From contig NZ_LPNR01000124.1 of assembly GCF_019266065.1 (NCBI RefSeq), positions 14,580 through 78,579 of the forward strand: DNA of 64,000 nucleotides. The letters are read 5' to 3'. This stretch comes from Nocardia sp. MH4. Lineage in GTDB: Bacteria > Actinomycetota > Actinomycetes > Mycobacteriales > Mycobacteriaceae. Positions 53,396-61,417 of this stretch are shown here, piece by piece; the stretch's first letter is position 1, and every line of letters starts with the position of its first letter. The notes under the pieces are model-generated. The model was not told where the DNA came from, ran no database searches, and worked only from the letters and a program-made list of their open reading frames with translations. The translations under genes and the position numbers were made by a program.

Positions 53396-55021
53396 TCAGC
53401 CGAGCAGGATCAGCAACAACGTCAGCAGGAAGAACACCCCGAGCACCGCGAACGGCAACCACAGGAAGATCACCCCCGGCGTCTTCTGCGGCTCCGACCC
53501 GATCGCCCCCTTGAAGAAGACCGCGGCGGGCGACCGGTAGTACACCTTGCTTCCCGGCCCCGGTGTGACGGGAACCTGGATCTCCGCGGGCCCCATATCG
53601 AACAGCCACGGCGTCACCACCCGCACGTGGTACTGCCCAGGCCCCACCGGCACATGCGTCTGTCCCCACCGCGCATCCGGTACCGGCTGCCCGTTGACGA
53701 AGATCTTCGGCTTCACCAGCGCCAACATGAACGAAGCCCACACATATGACGAATCCACCGTCAAACCAGGCGGATTCGGCCCCGAAGCTCCACCGGCCAC
53801 CGACTGTCCGGCCCCGCCGCGCGGTGCGTGCCCACCCGACCCGAACTGGCCAGGCGCATGCGGCGGCGGTCCACCGAGTTGCCCTGGTGCCCCTGCGAGC
53901 GAGTGGTCGCCGGTGCCGAATCGGCCGGGTTCGCCGTGTGGCGGCTGGCCGAACTGGCCAGGCGCACCGTGTGGTTGGCCGCCCGGACTGAACTGGCCGG
54001 GGCCGACCTGGCCGAGCGCATGCGGCGGTGGTCCACCGAGATGCCCTGGTGTGCCTGCGAGCGGCTGGTCACCGGTGCCGAATCGGCTGGGTTCGCCGTG
54101 TGGTGGTTGGCCGAAGTGGCCGGGCGCACCAGGGGGTTGGCCGCCGGGACCTGGTTGGCCCGGTGCGGCGTGCGGTGGTTGGGCACCCGGACCGAACTGA
54201 CCGGGCCCGAACTGGCCCGGGCCGCTGTGCGGGTGCGTACCGCCTGGACCGAACTGGCCCGGTGCCCCCTGGGGTTGGGCGCCGGGGCCGAACGGGGCAG
54301 GTCCGCCCAGGGGCGGCCGGGTACCGAGTTGACCCGGTGCACCCGGTGGTTGATTGCTGCCCGGGCGGCGGGGCGGGGCGACCAGTGGCCTGCTCTCCTG
54401 GCCGGCCGGTGGCTGATCGTCGGACGGGCTGGAGAAGCCGTCGAAAGAGACTGTGGCCGAAGGGCGGTGTGGCGGTGGAAATTCGGACTCCGCGGCGTCT
54501 CCGGGGGTTCGGCTCGGCAGTGCGTCGAGCCGACCGAAGCCGGGTGGCGTGTGCGGTTGCCCGAAGTCGGCATCCTGCGGACGCCCGTGACCTGGTTGTT
54601 CACCGAATCCGGGCGGCGGTGGTACCAGCGGATGGCTGGGTGCCGAAACGCCGGGACCTGCGGGCGGTTGGCCGAATCCGGGGCCGCCGGGGCCTGTGGA
54701 GGGCTGGCCGGAGCCGGGGATGCCGGGAGGGGGACCGAAGCCAGGGCCGCCGGTGCCGGCGGCAGGCCGACCGAAACCAGGTGCCCCACCCGGCTGCCCG
54801 AATCCCGGTGGCGGAGCACCCGGTCCACCGAATCCCGGTGGGGGAGGGCTCGGCCGCGCGTGACCCGGTTGGGGAGTCTCCGGCCCGTTCGCCGACCCCT
54901 GGTCGCCGGTCGACGGGCGACCCGGGTCGGGCCGGGGTGTGCCGCTTCCCGATTCGCTGGAATCCGCGGGTCCCGGCTCGTCGGGGCGGTGTGGTGGTGG
55001 AAAATCGCCGGGGCTACTCAT
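53396..55021 (-). CDS. Pro/Gly-rich repeat protein with C-terminal domain and membrane anchor
   Basis: 541-aa protein. Residues about 1-415 are a disordered Pro/Gly/Gln/Phe region: early repeats of the PPPGFG/GFGQP type, later repeats close to GAPGQFGPGGQPPHG of about 15-20 residues. From about 420 follows a folded part (VDSSYVWASFMLALVKPKIF, VNGQPVPDARWG, VPVGPGQYHVRVVTPWLFDM), a beta-rich domain that may bind ligand, and a C-terminal TM helix (FLWLPFAVLGVFFLLTLLLI). The Pro-rich part would be cytosolic or surface-exposed depending on topology. Start fixed by GGGAGGGATGA. Function unknown; long open frames on the opposite strand here are composition artefacts. Confidence 0.78.
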   Translation of the reverse strand: MSSPGDFPPPHRPDEPGPADSSESGSGTPRPDPGRPSTGDQGSANGPETPQPGHARPSPPPPGFGGPGAPPPGFGQPGGAPGFGRPAAGTGGPGFGPPPGIPGSGQPSTGPGGPGFGQPPAGPGVSAPSHPLVPPPPGFGEQPGHGRPQDADFGQPHTPPGFGRLDALPSRTPGDAAESEFPPPHRPSATVSFDGFSSPSDDQPPAGQESRPLVAPPRRPGSNQPPGAPGQLGTRPPLGGPAPFGPGAQPQGAPGQFGPGGTHPHSGPGQFGPGQFGPGAQPPHAAPGQPGPGGQPPGAPGHFGQPPHGEPSRFGTGDQPLAGTPGHLGGPPPHALGQVGPGQFSPGGQPHGAPGQFGQPPHGEPGRFGTGDHSLAGAPGQLGGPPPHAPGQFGSGGHAPRGGAGQSVAGGASGPNPPGLTVDSSYVWASFMLALVKPKIFVNGQPVPDARWGQTHVPVGPGQYHVRVVTPWLFDMGPAEIQVPVTPGPGSKVYYRSPAAVFFKGAIGSEPQKTPGVIFLWLPFAVLGVFFLLTLLLILLG

Positions 55022-55112
55022 TCATCCCTCCCGGATAGCGAACCGTGCGCCTGAACCCTACCGCGCTCCTGGACCGCCGTCCGGGCGAGCAGCGACCGGC
55101 CGGAACGGACAA

Positions 55113-55173
55113 GATCACCACGCTCCGGTGCAGTTCGGCACTGGGCCGGCTCGCACACCGGAGCGTGGTGATC
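55113..55173. repeat. Perfect 18-bp inverted repeat between rsgA and the Pro/Gly-rich gene
   Basis: GATCACCACGCTCCGGTG (55113-55130) pairs with CACCGGAGCGTGGTGATC (55156-55173); flanking GGACAA/TTGTCC extends the stem past a 2-nt bulge. It starts 15 nt after the rsgA stop and has no T-tract. It may be a terminator or a stable RNA structure in the leader of the next gene. Confidence 0.8.
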
Positions 55174-55188
55174 ATTTGTCCAGGTAGG

Positions 55189-56220
55189 TCAGCGGCGGCC
55201 GCGTTCGCGGTACCGGCGGCGCTGCTCCTTGACGATGGTGCGCCATGCCTGGGCACGTTCTGCGGCCAGGCGTTTGTCGGTGCGGGCCGCCATCCACTCG
55301 TTCTCCTTGGCGAGTTTGCGGTAACTCGCCAAGCGGCGTTCGGGCAGCGAACCGTCGGCGAGCGCGGCCAGTACCGCGCACCCCGGCTCGGTCTCGTGCA
55401 CGCAATCGGCGAAACGGCATTCGGCGGCCAGGGATTCGATATCGCTGAACGTCTTGCCGATGCCCTCGGCCGCGTCGTACAAGCCGATCCCACGCAGACC
55501 GGGCGTGTCGATGAGAGTGCCGCCGCCGGGCAACGGCCGCAACTCCCGGTGCACCGTGGTGTGGCGCCCCTTGCCGTCGACCGCGCGAACGGCGTTGGTG
55601 GCGAACACCTCCGCGCCGAGCAGGGCGTTGGCGAGGGTCGACTTGCCCGCGCCGGACGGTCCGATCAGCGCCACCGTGCCCGCGAGCAGCGCGGTGAGCA
55701 CATCGAGCCCCACCTCGGCGGTGGAGCTCACCGCGAGCACCGTCGCACCAGGGGCGACCGCGCGCACCTCGTCGAGCGGGATATCGACCGCCGCATCGGC
55801 TTTGGTGAGCACGACGATCGGCTGGGCATTGCTCTCCCAGGCCAGCGCGAGCATGCGCTCGATCCGACCCAGGTCGACGTCACCATCGGCGGCCGTGCAG
55901 ATCAGCACGGTATCGACATTGGCCGCCAGCACCTGGGCGACCGAACGCCCCGACACCGACGATCGCGTGATCGCCGAACGCCGCGGCAACAGCTGCCGCA
56001 CCGTTGACTCGGCGTCGAGTCCGACCCAGTCGCCGGTGCACAGACCGGTGATGTCGCGCGGGCAGGCGGCACGCGCGGGCCCGGACGGCGTCACCACATC
56101 GCATTCGCTGCGGTCCATCCGGACGATGCGCGCGGGTACGAGTTCGCCGAGCAGCGGCAGGTATTCGGAGGCTACGGCTTCGGTCCAGCCGTAAGGGACG
56201 AGACGGTCGTAATCGACCAT
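55189..56220 (-). CDS. rsgA: Ribosome small-subunit-dependent GTPase RsgA
   Basis: 343-aa circularly permuted GTPase for late 30S assembly. Order seen: OB-fold N-terminus, G4 (VVLTKADA), G5-like VSSTAEVG, G1 (GPSGAGKSTLANAL), G2 region GKGRHTT, G3 (LIDTPGLRGIGL) and the C-terminal zinc motif (CRFADCVHETEPGC with Cys/His ligands). The ATG at 56220 (MVDYDRLVPYGW) has AAGGA upstream. It is the only non-envelope housekeeping gene in this stretch. Confidence 0.93.
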   Translation of the reverse strand: MVDYDRLVPYGWTEAVASEYLPLLGELVPARIVRMDRSECDVVTPSGPARAACPRDITGLCTGDWVGLDAESTVRQLLPRRSAITRSSVSGRSVAQVLAANVDTVLICTAADGDVDLGRIERMLALAWESNAQPIVVLTKADAAVDIPLDEVRAVAPGATVLAVSSTAEVGLDVLTALLAGTVALIGPSGAGKSTLANALLGAEVFATNAVRAVDGKGRHTTVHRELRPLPGGGTLIDTPGLRGIGLYDAAEGIGKTFSDIESLAAECRFADCVHETEPGCAVLAALADGSLPERRLASYRKLAKENEWMAARTDKRLAAERAQAWRTIVKEQRRRYRERGRR

Positions 56221-56414
56221 GGGGGAAAGTCCTTCGTCGGGGCCGAGCCCGACGGCGGGCTCAGCGAGAAGAGTTCGGGGTGGAGTCCACGTCGGCGGTG
56301 TGCGCACGCACAGCTCGCCGGGGCACGGCAATCCTCACCACGGACATCCACCTCCTCGTCTCTTCTCGCTGGTCCCCAGACAATGACACATCGCCGCGAA
56401 CCGCGGCAACCGAT

Positions 56415-57539
56415 TTATTTCGGGTCGGGTTTCCCGAACTGCTCGTTGCGTCCGAGCGAGCGCAGCCGGAACCATTCGCGCAGGCCGGCCGGGTCGCGCC
56501 GGGTCACCAGGAAGAACCAGGAGAACCGGATCCACTCCTGCGGCAGCAGCTTGCGCATGCCCGGCTGCGACATCAGATAGCCGCGGTTGCGGTAGGTGAA
56601 GTAGCGCTTGACCGGGTCGTCCGGGTACTGGGTGTGCATCCGGCCGCCGAGGATCGGCTTGAACTCCTCGGCGCCGTTGGGGTGCAGGTACGCCGTCTGC
56701 AGACAGGTGCCGAACGGCAGCCCGGAGCGGACCAGGCGGCGATGCACCTCCACCTCGTCACCGCGCACGAACAGGCGCAGATCCGGCACCCCGATCAGGT
56801 CGACGGCCTTGGCCGAGATCAGCGCGCCGTTGAACAGCGAGGCGATGCCGGGCAGGAAGTCCTCGTCACCGAGCTCCGAGCGCAGCCGCCGCCACACCAC
56901 ACCGCGGCGCAGCGGGAAGGCCAGCCGGTCGGGTTCGTCGATATCGCACACCACCGGCGACACCTCGACGAGGTTGTGCTTGCGCGCGCAATCGAGCAGG
57001 GTCGCCAGCACTTCGGGACCGTCCGGGCGGCCGTCGTCGTCGGCCAGCCACACCCAGTCCGCGCCCATGGTGAGCGCGTGCAGCATGCCGAGCGCGAAAC
57101 CGCCCGCGCCGCCGAGGTTGTGCCGCGACCCCAGGTAGGTGGCCTCGATCGGCTGCTGGGCGACCAGCTCGGCCACCTCGTCCTCGTTGGCGTTGTCGAC
57201 GACGATCAGGTGATCGATCGGGCGCGACTGCGAGGCCAGCACCTTCAGCGATTCGGCGAGCAGCTCCCGGCGCTTGTGCGTGACGACCACGCCGATGATC
57301 CGCGCCCGCGGCCCGGTCTCGGTGTGCAGGTCGGCCGGTTCGGCACCGGCGGGCAGTTCGGCGTCGTCGGGCAGCGCGATCGGTTCGGCGGGCGCCTCGG
57401 CCGCTTCGAGACGGTCGGTCACGCTGAACCCACCGGGCACCACCGCCCGATCGCCTTCCTCCTCCGGCCGCTGACCGCTCATGCTCGGGCGGCCTGCGTG
57501 GTCACGCTCCGCTTCCTCCTCCGGCCGCTGACCGCTCAT
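56415..57539 (-). CDS. glfT1: Galactofuranosyltransferase GlfT1 (galactan initiation)
   Basis: 374-aa GT2 enzyme that adds the first Galf residues to the rhamnosyl linker. After a disordered N-terminus of about 80 residues come GVVVTHKRRELLAESLKVLA, VVDNANEDEVAELV, LGSRHNLGGAGGFALGMLHA and WVWLADDDGRPDGPEV (Asp triad), then FVRGDEVEVHRRLV and HTQYPDDPVKRYFTYRNRGY. Its ATG overlaps the wzt stop by 4 nt (ATGA). The N-terminus shows the peptide MSGQRPEEE twice (codons 1 and 20) because of a 30-bp duplication. Gene order wzm-wzt-glfT1 mirrors M. tuberculosis Rv3781-Rv3783 content. Confidence 0.92.
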   Translation of the reverse strand: MSGQRPEEEAERDHAGRPSMSGQRPEEEGDRAVVPGGFSVTDRLEAAEAPAEPIALPDDAELPAGAEPADLHTETGPRARIIGVVVTHKRRELLAESLKVLASQSRPIDHLIVVDNANEDEVAELVAQQPIEATYLGSRHNLGGAGGFALGMLHALTMGADWVWLADDDGRPDGPEVLATLLDCARKHNLVEVSPVVCDIDEPDRLAFPLRRGVVWRRLRSELGDEDFLPGIASLFNGALISAKAVDLIGVPDLRLFVRGDEVEVHRRLVRSGLPFGTCLQTAYLHPNGAEEFKPILGGRMHTQYPDDPVKRYFTYRNRGYLMSQPGMRKLLPQEWIRFSWFFLVTRRDPAGLREWFRLRSLGRNEQFGKPDPK

Positions 57540-57541
57540 GC
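57455..57541 (-). repeat. Two perfect 30-bp direct repeats around the glfT1 start
   Basis: The 30-nt sequence at 57512-57541 (containing the wzt stop and glfT1 start) recurs at 57455-57484, 57 nt away and in frame (19 codons). It duplicates the start-codon region inside glfT1. Confidence 0.9.
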
Positions 57542-58378
57542 CTTGTTCTGCTCCAGTTCCTTCTCGCCCGTCGCGCCGGATGCGCCCTCGGTCTCCAGCT
57601 CACGCAGCACCTGTGCCACGTGGTTACCCGCGTCGGGACCCTCGTACGCTCGCACGACTTCCTCGATGCCGCCGTGCAGGCGGATCTGGCCGTGGTCGAC
57701 CCACATCGCGGTGTCGCACAGCTGGGCCAGGAACTCGTTGGAATGGCTGGCGAAGACGAGAATGCCCGAGCGCGCGACCAGCGACTGCAGCCGCGTGCGC
57801 GCCTTCTTCATGAACTCCGCGTCGACCGCGCCGATGCCTTCGTCCAGCAGCAGGATCTCGGGGTCGATGGACGTCACCACACCCATCGCCAGCCGGACCC
57901 GCATGCCGGTGGAGTAGGTGCGCAGCGGCATCGACAGGTACTCGCCGAGCTCGGTGAAATCGGCGATCTCGTCGATCTTGGACATCATCTGTTTGCGGGT
58001 CTGCCCGAGGAACAGGCCGCGGATGATGATGTTCTCGTAGCCGGAGATCTCCGGATCCATGCCGACGCCGAGGTCGAACACCGGCGCCACCCGGCCGCGG
58101 ATGCGCGCGCTGCCGCGCGAGGGCTCGTAGATCCCCGACAGCAGCCGCAGCAGCGTCGACTTGCCCGCGCCGTTGTGGCCGACCAGCCCGACCCGGTCGC
58201 CTTCCTTGAGCGAGAGGTTGATGTCGCGCAGTGCCTCGACGACCACCACATCGGAACTGTTGCGCCCGATCGCGCCGCCCGCCTTACCGAGGAACGCCTT
58301 CTTCAGCGACCGCGACTTGGCGTCGAAGATGGGGAACTCGACCCACGCCTGCTGGGTTTCGATACTCACACGGCTCAT
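57536..58378 (-). CDS. wzt: Galactan exporter ATPase Wzt
   Basis: 280-aa ABC ATPase of the polysaccharide exporter (Wzt/RfbE) class, Rv3781-like. Walker A GHNGAGKSTLL, Q-loop region VFDLGVGMDPEISG, signature STGMRVRLAMG, Walker B ILLLDEGIGAVD and H-loop FASHS are all present. It energises Wzm to flip lipid-linked galactan. A Glu-rich C-terminal tail follows the NBD. 12 nt downstream of wzm, and overlapping glfT1 by 4 nt, so the three genes form an operon. Confidence 0.94.
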   Translation of the reverse strand: MSRVSIETQQAWVEFPIFDAKSRSLKKAFLGKAGGAIGRNSSDVVVVEALRDINLSLKEGDRVGLVGHNGAGKSTLLRLLSGIYEPSRGSARIRGRVAPVFDLGVGMDPEISGYENIIIRGLFLGQTRKQMMSKIDEIADFTELGEYLSMPLRTYSTGMRVRLAMGVVTSIDPEILLLDEGIGAVDAEFMKKARTRLQSLVARSGILVFASHSNEFLAQLCDTAMWVDHGQIRLHGGIEEVVRAYEGPDAGNHVAQVLRELETEGASGATGEKELEQNKA

Positions 58379-58390
58379 CGGGGACTGCTC

Positions 58391-59386
58391 CTAAACCCAG
58401 TACGGGACGCGGGCACGGTACTGCTTGAGCGCCAGGATCGCGACGATCCAGCCGACCACTGTGATCGCGCCGACGATCGCCCAGTGGTGCCATTCCGACG
58501 GCTCGCCCAGCAGCGGCGCGCGCACGATCTCCAGGTAGTGGAAGGTGGGCACGATCTCGATCAGCTTGGCGCGGTCGCTCATCCCGCCGACCGAGTTCTC
58601 CAGCGCCTTGGTCGACCACATGACCGGGGTCAGCACGAACAGCATCAGCGTCATCGAGCCCAGGATCGGGGCGATGTCGCGGTAGCGGGTGGAGAAGATG
58701 CCGAACACGATCGACACCCACATGGCGTTGAGGAACAGCAGCAGGATCGCGGGCACGGCCAGCAGCACCGACCAGTTCAGGTCACGCCAGAGCGAGAACG
58801 CGACCAACAGCACCGCGTAGATCGCGGCGTTGTGGATGAAGAACAGGAACTGCCGCCAGACCAGCCGGTACACGTGCACGCTCAGCGCCGACGGCAGCTG
58901 TTTGATCAGGCCCTCGTTGGCGATGAAGACATCCGAGCCCTCGAGGATCGAGGCGCTGATGACGTTCCAGACGATCAGGCCGATCGTCACGTACGGCAGA
59001 TACTGGCTGATCGGCTGATCGAGCAGCGTCGAATACAGCAGACCCATCGCCAGCGCCTGCAGGCCGGTCGCGATGGTGATCCAGAACGGGCCGAGCACCG
59101 ATCGCCGGTACCGCTGCTTGATGTCCTGCCAGCCCAGCGACAGCCACAGCTCGCGCTGATGGAAGCCGTCTCGCATGTCCTTGAAGGCGCGCTGGAAGGT
59201 CTGTGAGTCCGACACCATCGGCTCCGCGACCAGCAGGGGCGAATCCGTGGTGTGCTCGGCTTCGGCGATCTCGGCCAGTTCGGCCTCGGTCACCGGGGAA
59301 TCGTCGTCGGAATGCACGGGGCTCTCTTCGGTACGCGCGTCACTCTGGTCGGAGACCGAATCGGGACGAGCGGCAGCTGCGGGCAC
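58391..59386 (-). CDS. wzm: Galactan exporter permease Wzm
   Basis: 331-aa ABC-2 type permease, Rv3783-like. A long acidic N-terminus (about 1-60) precedes the family block LWLSLGWQDIKQRYRRSVLGPFW in two parts; then six TM helices follow (for instance ITIATGLQALAMGLLYSTLL, LLLFLNAMWVSIVFGIFSTR, SMTLMLFVLTPVMW). It forms the export channel for lipid-linked galactan with Wzt. The start is uncertain: GTG 59386, GTG 59317 (GAAGAGAG upstream) or ATG 59218 are all possible. Confidence 0.92.
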   Translation of the reverse strand: MPAAAARPDSVSDQSDARTEESPVHSDDDSPVTEAELAEIAEAEHTTDSPLLVAEPMVSDSQTFQRAFKDMRDGFHQRELWLSLGWQDIKQRYRRSVLGPFWITIATGLQALAMGLLYSTLLDQPISQYLPYVTIGLIVWNVISASILEGSDVFIANEGLIKQLPSALSVHVYRLVWRQFLFFIHNAAIYAVLLVAFSLWRDLNWSVLLAVPAILLLFLNAMWVSIVFGIFSTRYRDIAPILGSMTLMLFVLTPVMWSTKALENSVGGMSDRAKLIEIVPTFHYLEIVRAPLLGEPSEWHHWAIVGAITVVGWIVAILALKQYRARVPYWV

Positions 59387-59412
59387 GGTCCCCGACCTTA
59401 CAGTGTTGTTTT

Positions 59413-59509
59413 CCGGCTGGCGCCGGGTGTTCTCGGCCTCTCGGCCTCGATTCTTCCCTCCTCCGCTCAGTCGCTGCGCTCCTTCGCTCCGTCAGTCCGG
59501 AATCGAGGC
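59413..59509. repeat. Probable third member of the intergenic repeat family
   Basis: CGGCTGGCGCCG followed by GGTGTTCTCGGCCTC resembles the start of the 1256 element. A stem GCCTCGATTC (59444-59453) / GAATCGAGGC (59500-59509) encloses a CTCCGCTCAGTCGCTGCGCTC-type motif like the loop there. It lies between bpa and wzm. Confidence 0.55.
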
Positions 59510-59537
59510 GGTCGAGAAGGGGAGTGACTTCAACGGT

Positions 59538-60125
59538 CTACAGGTACTGCCCGCCGCCCACGTGGCCACCGGCCTTCGGATCACCCGCGTGCATGCCCGG
59601 CGGCAAGGCGCCCTGACGCATCTGTTCCAGCTGGGCGCGGGCGGCCATCTGCTGGGCGAACAGCGCGGTCTGGATGCCGTGGAACAGGCCCTCGAGCCAG
59701 CCGACCAGCTGGGCCTGGGCGATCCGCAGCTCGGCGTCGGAGGGCACCGACTCGTCGGTGAACGGCAGGGTCAGCCGCTCCAGTTCCTCGCGCAGTTCGG
59801 GCGCGAGGCCCTGCTCGAGCTCGCGGACCGAGGACTTGTGGATCTCCTTGAGGCGCGACCGGCTGGCGTCGTCGAGCGGAGCCGCCCGCACCTCCTCGAG
59901 CAGCTGTTTGATCATGGTGCCGATGCGCATCACCTTGGCGGGCTGCTCGACCATGTCGGCCAGCGACTCACCCGAATCGGCGTCGTCGGTGGCGCTCTGC
60001 TCGTCGTCGGGGACGACCTGCCCGGTGAACGTGGCGCCACCGTTCTGGTCGGCGGGCACGGTGAGCGGACGGCCGTCGGGGCCGATCACGACGATGGATT
60101 CCGGTACATCCTCCGAGTGCGTCAT
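59538..60125 (-). CDS. bpa: Bacterial proteasome activator Bpa (PafE)
   Basis: 195-aa helical ring-forming activator of the actinobacterial 20S proteasome, Rv3780-like. An acidic disordered N-terminus (1-65) precedes helices with MRIGTMIKQLLEEVRAAPLD, SSVRELEQGLAPELREELERL in two blocks and AQLVGWLEGLFHGIQTALFA. It ends with GQYL, the C-terminal motif that docks in the proteasome alpha ring and opens the gate. Same neighbourhood as in M. tuberculosis (next to wzt/wzm/glfT1). Confidence 0.94.
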   Translation of the reverse strand: MTHSEDVPESIVVIGPDGRPLTVPADQNGGATFTGQVVPDDEQSATDDADSGESLADMVEQPAKVMRIGTMIKQLLEEVRAAPLDDASRSRLKEIHKSSVRELEQGLAPELREELERLTLPFTDESVPSDAELRIAQAQLVGWLEGLFHGIQTALFAQQMAARAQLEQMRQGALPPGMHAGDPKAGGHVGGGQYL

Positions 60126-60211
60126 ATCCCCATCATTGCGTGTGTGGCAGGTTCGCGCTAAAACCCCGACGCGGTTACACCGGACCGCCCGCTGCCCTTA
60201 AAGTGGCGGGC

Positions 60212-61414
60212 ATGACTTATGACGTCGCGAGGGTTCGGGGCCTGATACCGTCCCTGGGCGACGGCTGGATCCACCTGGACCCGCAGGCGGGGATGCTCGT
60301 TCCGGATTCGGTATCGCGTGCCGTGTCAACGGGTTTCCGCACCTCCTCGTTTTCCCATATCGGCCGCCACGGTGCGGCGACCCGCAGCGGTGCGATCCTC
60401 GACGCCGCGCGTGAGGCGGTCGCCGATCTGGTCGGGGGAGATCCGGCCGGCGTCGTGCTCGGACCCGATCGCGCGGTGCTGCTGGCCTGGCTGGCGGAAT
60501 CGCTGAGTTCCCGGCTCGGTCTCGGCACCGGCATCGTGCTGTCCCGGCTCGACGACGAGGCCAATGTGGCCCCGTGGCTGCGCATCGCCAACCGCTACGG
60601 CGCGCACGTGCGCTGGGCCGAGGTCGAGATCGAGACCTGCGAGATGCCGTCGTGGCAGTTCGAGGAGCTGATCGGCCCGACCGCGCGGCTGGTCGCGCTC
60701 ACCGCCGCGTCCCCGATCGTTGGCTCGGCGCCCGCGGTTCGGGTGGCCGCCGACCGGGTGCACGACGTGGGTGGCCTGCTGGTCGCCGACGCGTTCGGCG
60801 CGGCTCCGTACGCCCTGATCGATATCGACGAACTCAACGCCGACGTGGTCGCGCTGAGCGCGCCGTCGTGGGGCGGCCCGCAGGTGGGCGCGCTGGTGTT
60901 CCGCGATCCGGCCTTCCTCGATCGCATCCCGTCGATGTCGCTCAACCCCTATGCCAAGGGTGCTGAACGGCTCGAGGTCGGCGGCCACCAGTACGCGCTG
61001 CTGGCCGGGCTCACCGAGTCGATCGACTTCCTCGCCGGACTCGACGAGCGGGCGCGCGGCACCCGGCGCGAACGGCTCGAGATGTCGATCACCTCGCTGC
61101 AGGACTATCACGACCAGCTCTTCGATCACCTCATGCAGGTGCTCGACAAGGTCGACAACCTCACCGTGATCGGCCGTGCCTCCACCCGCATCCCCACCGT
61201 CAGTTTCACCATGGCGGGGATGCAGGCGGAGAAGGTGGCGGCAAAGCTGGCCGACAACCGGATCGGCACGGTCAGCGGCGTGCACGGCGGCAGCCGGTTG
61301 CTCGACGCGCTGGGGGTCAACGACGAGGGCGGCGCCGTCACCATCGGCTTGGCGCCCTACACGACCCGCTACGAGATCGACCAGCTCGGCCGCGCGCTCA
61401 GCGCGCTCGAATAG
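60212..61414 (+). CDS. Class V aminotransferase/cysteine desulfurase-like protein, Rv3778c-like
   Basis: 400-aa fold-type I PLP-like enzyme. Class V features are LDPQAGMLVPDSVSRAV, HIGRHGAATRSG, LAWLAESLSSRL and LVADAFGAAPYALIDIDELN (cofactor Asp). At the expected Lys site the sequence reads VVALSAPSWGGPQVGALVF: no Lys is seen where S-x-H-K would be, so PLP may not be bound covalently. The ATG at 60212 follows GGCGGGC. Divergent from bpa; reaction unknown. Confidence 0.82.
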   Translation: MTYDVARVRGLIPSLGDGWIHLDPQAGMLVPDSVSRAVSTGFRTSSFSHIGRHGAATRSGAILDAAREAVADLVGGDPAGVVLGPDRAVLLAWLAESLSSRLGLGTGIVLSRLDDEANVAPWLRIANRYGAHVRWAEVEIETCEMPSWQFEELIGPTARLVALTAASPIVGSAPAVRVAADRVHDVGGLLVADAFGAAPYALIDIDELNADVVALSAPSWGGPQVGALVFRDPAFLDRIPSMSLNPYAKGAERLEVGGHQYALLAGLTESIDFLAGLDERARGTRRERLEMSITSLQDYHDQLFDHLMQVLDKVDNLTVIGRASTRIPTVSFTMAGMQAEKVAAKLADNRIGTVSGVHGGSRLLDALGVNDEGGAVTIGLAPYTTRYEIDQLGRALSALE

Positions 61415-61417
61415 TCC

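Noticed and set aside
53396..55021. Repeated pattern that could suggest a CRISPR array
   Set aside because: The repeats are degenerate, in-frame codon repeats for Pro/Gly/Gln peptides without unique equal-length spacers.
53828..55054. Plus-strand frames of 408 and 336 aa opposite the Pro/Gly-rich protein
   Set aside because: They mirror the repeat DNA; the minus-strand frame has a good RBS, a folded C-terminal domain and a TM helix followed by a terminator.
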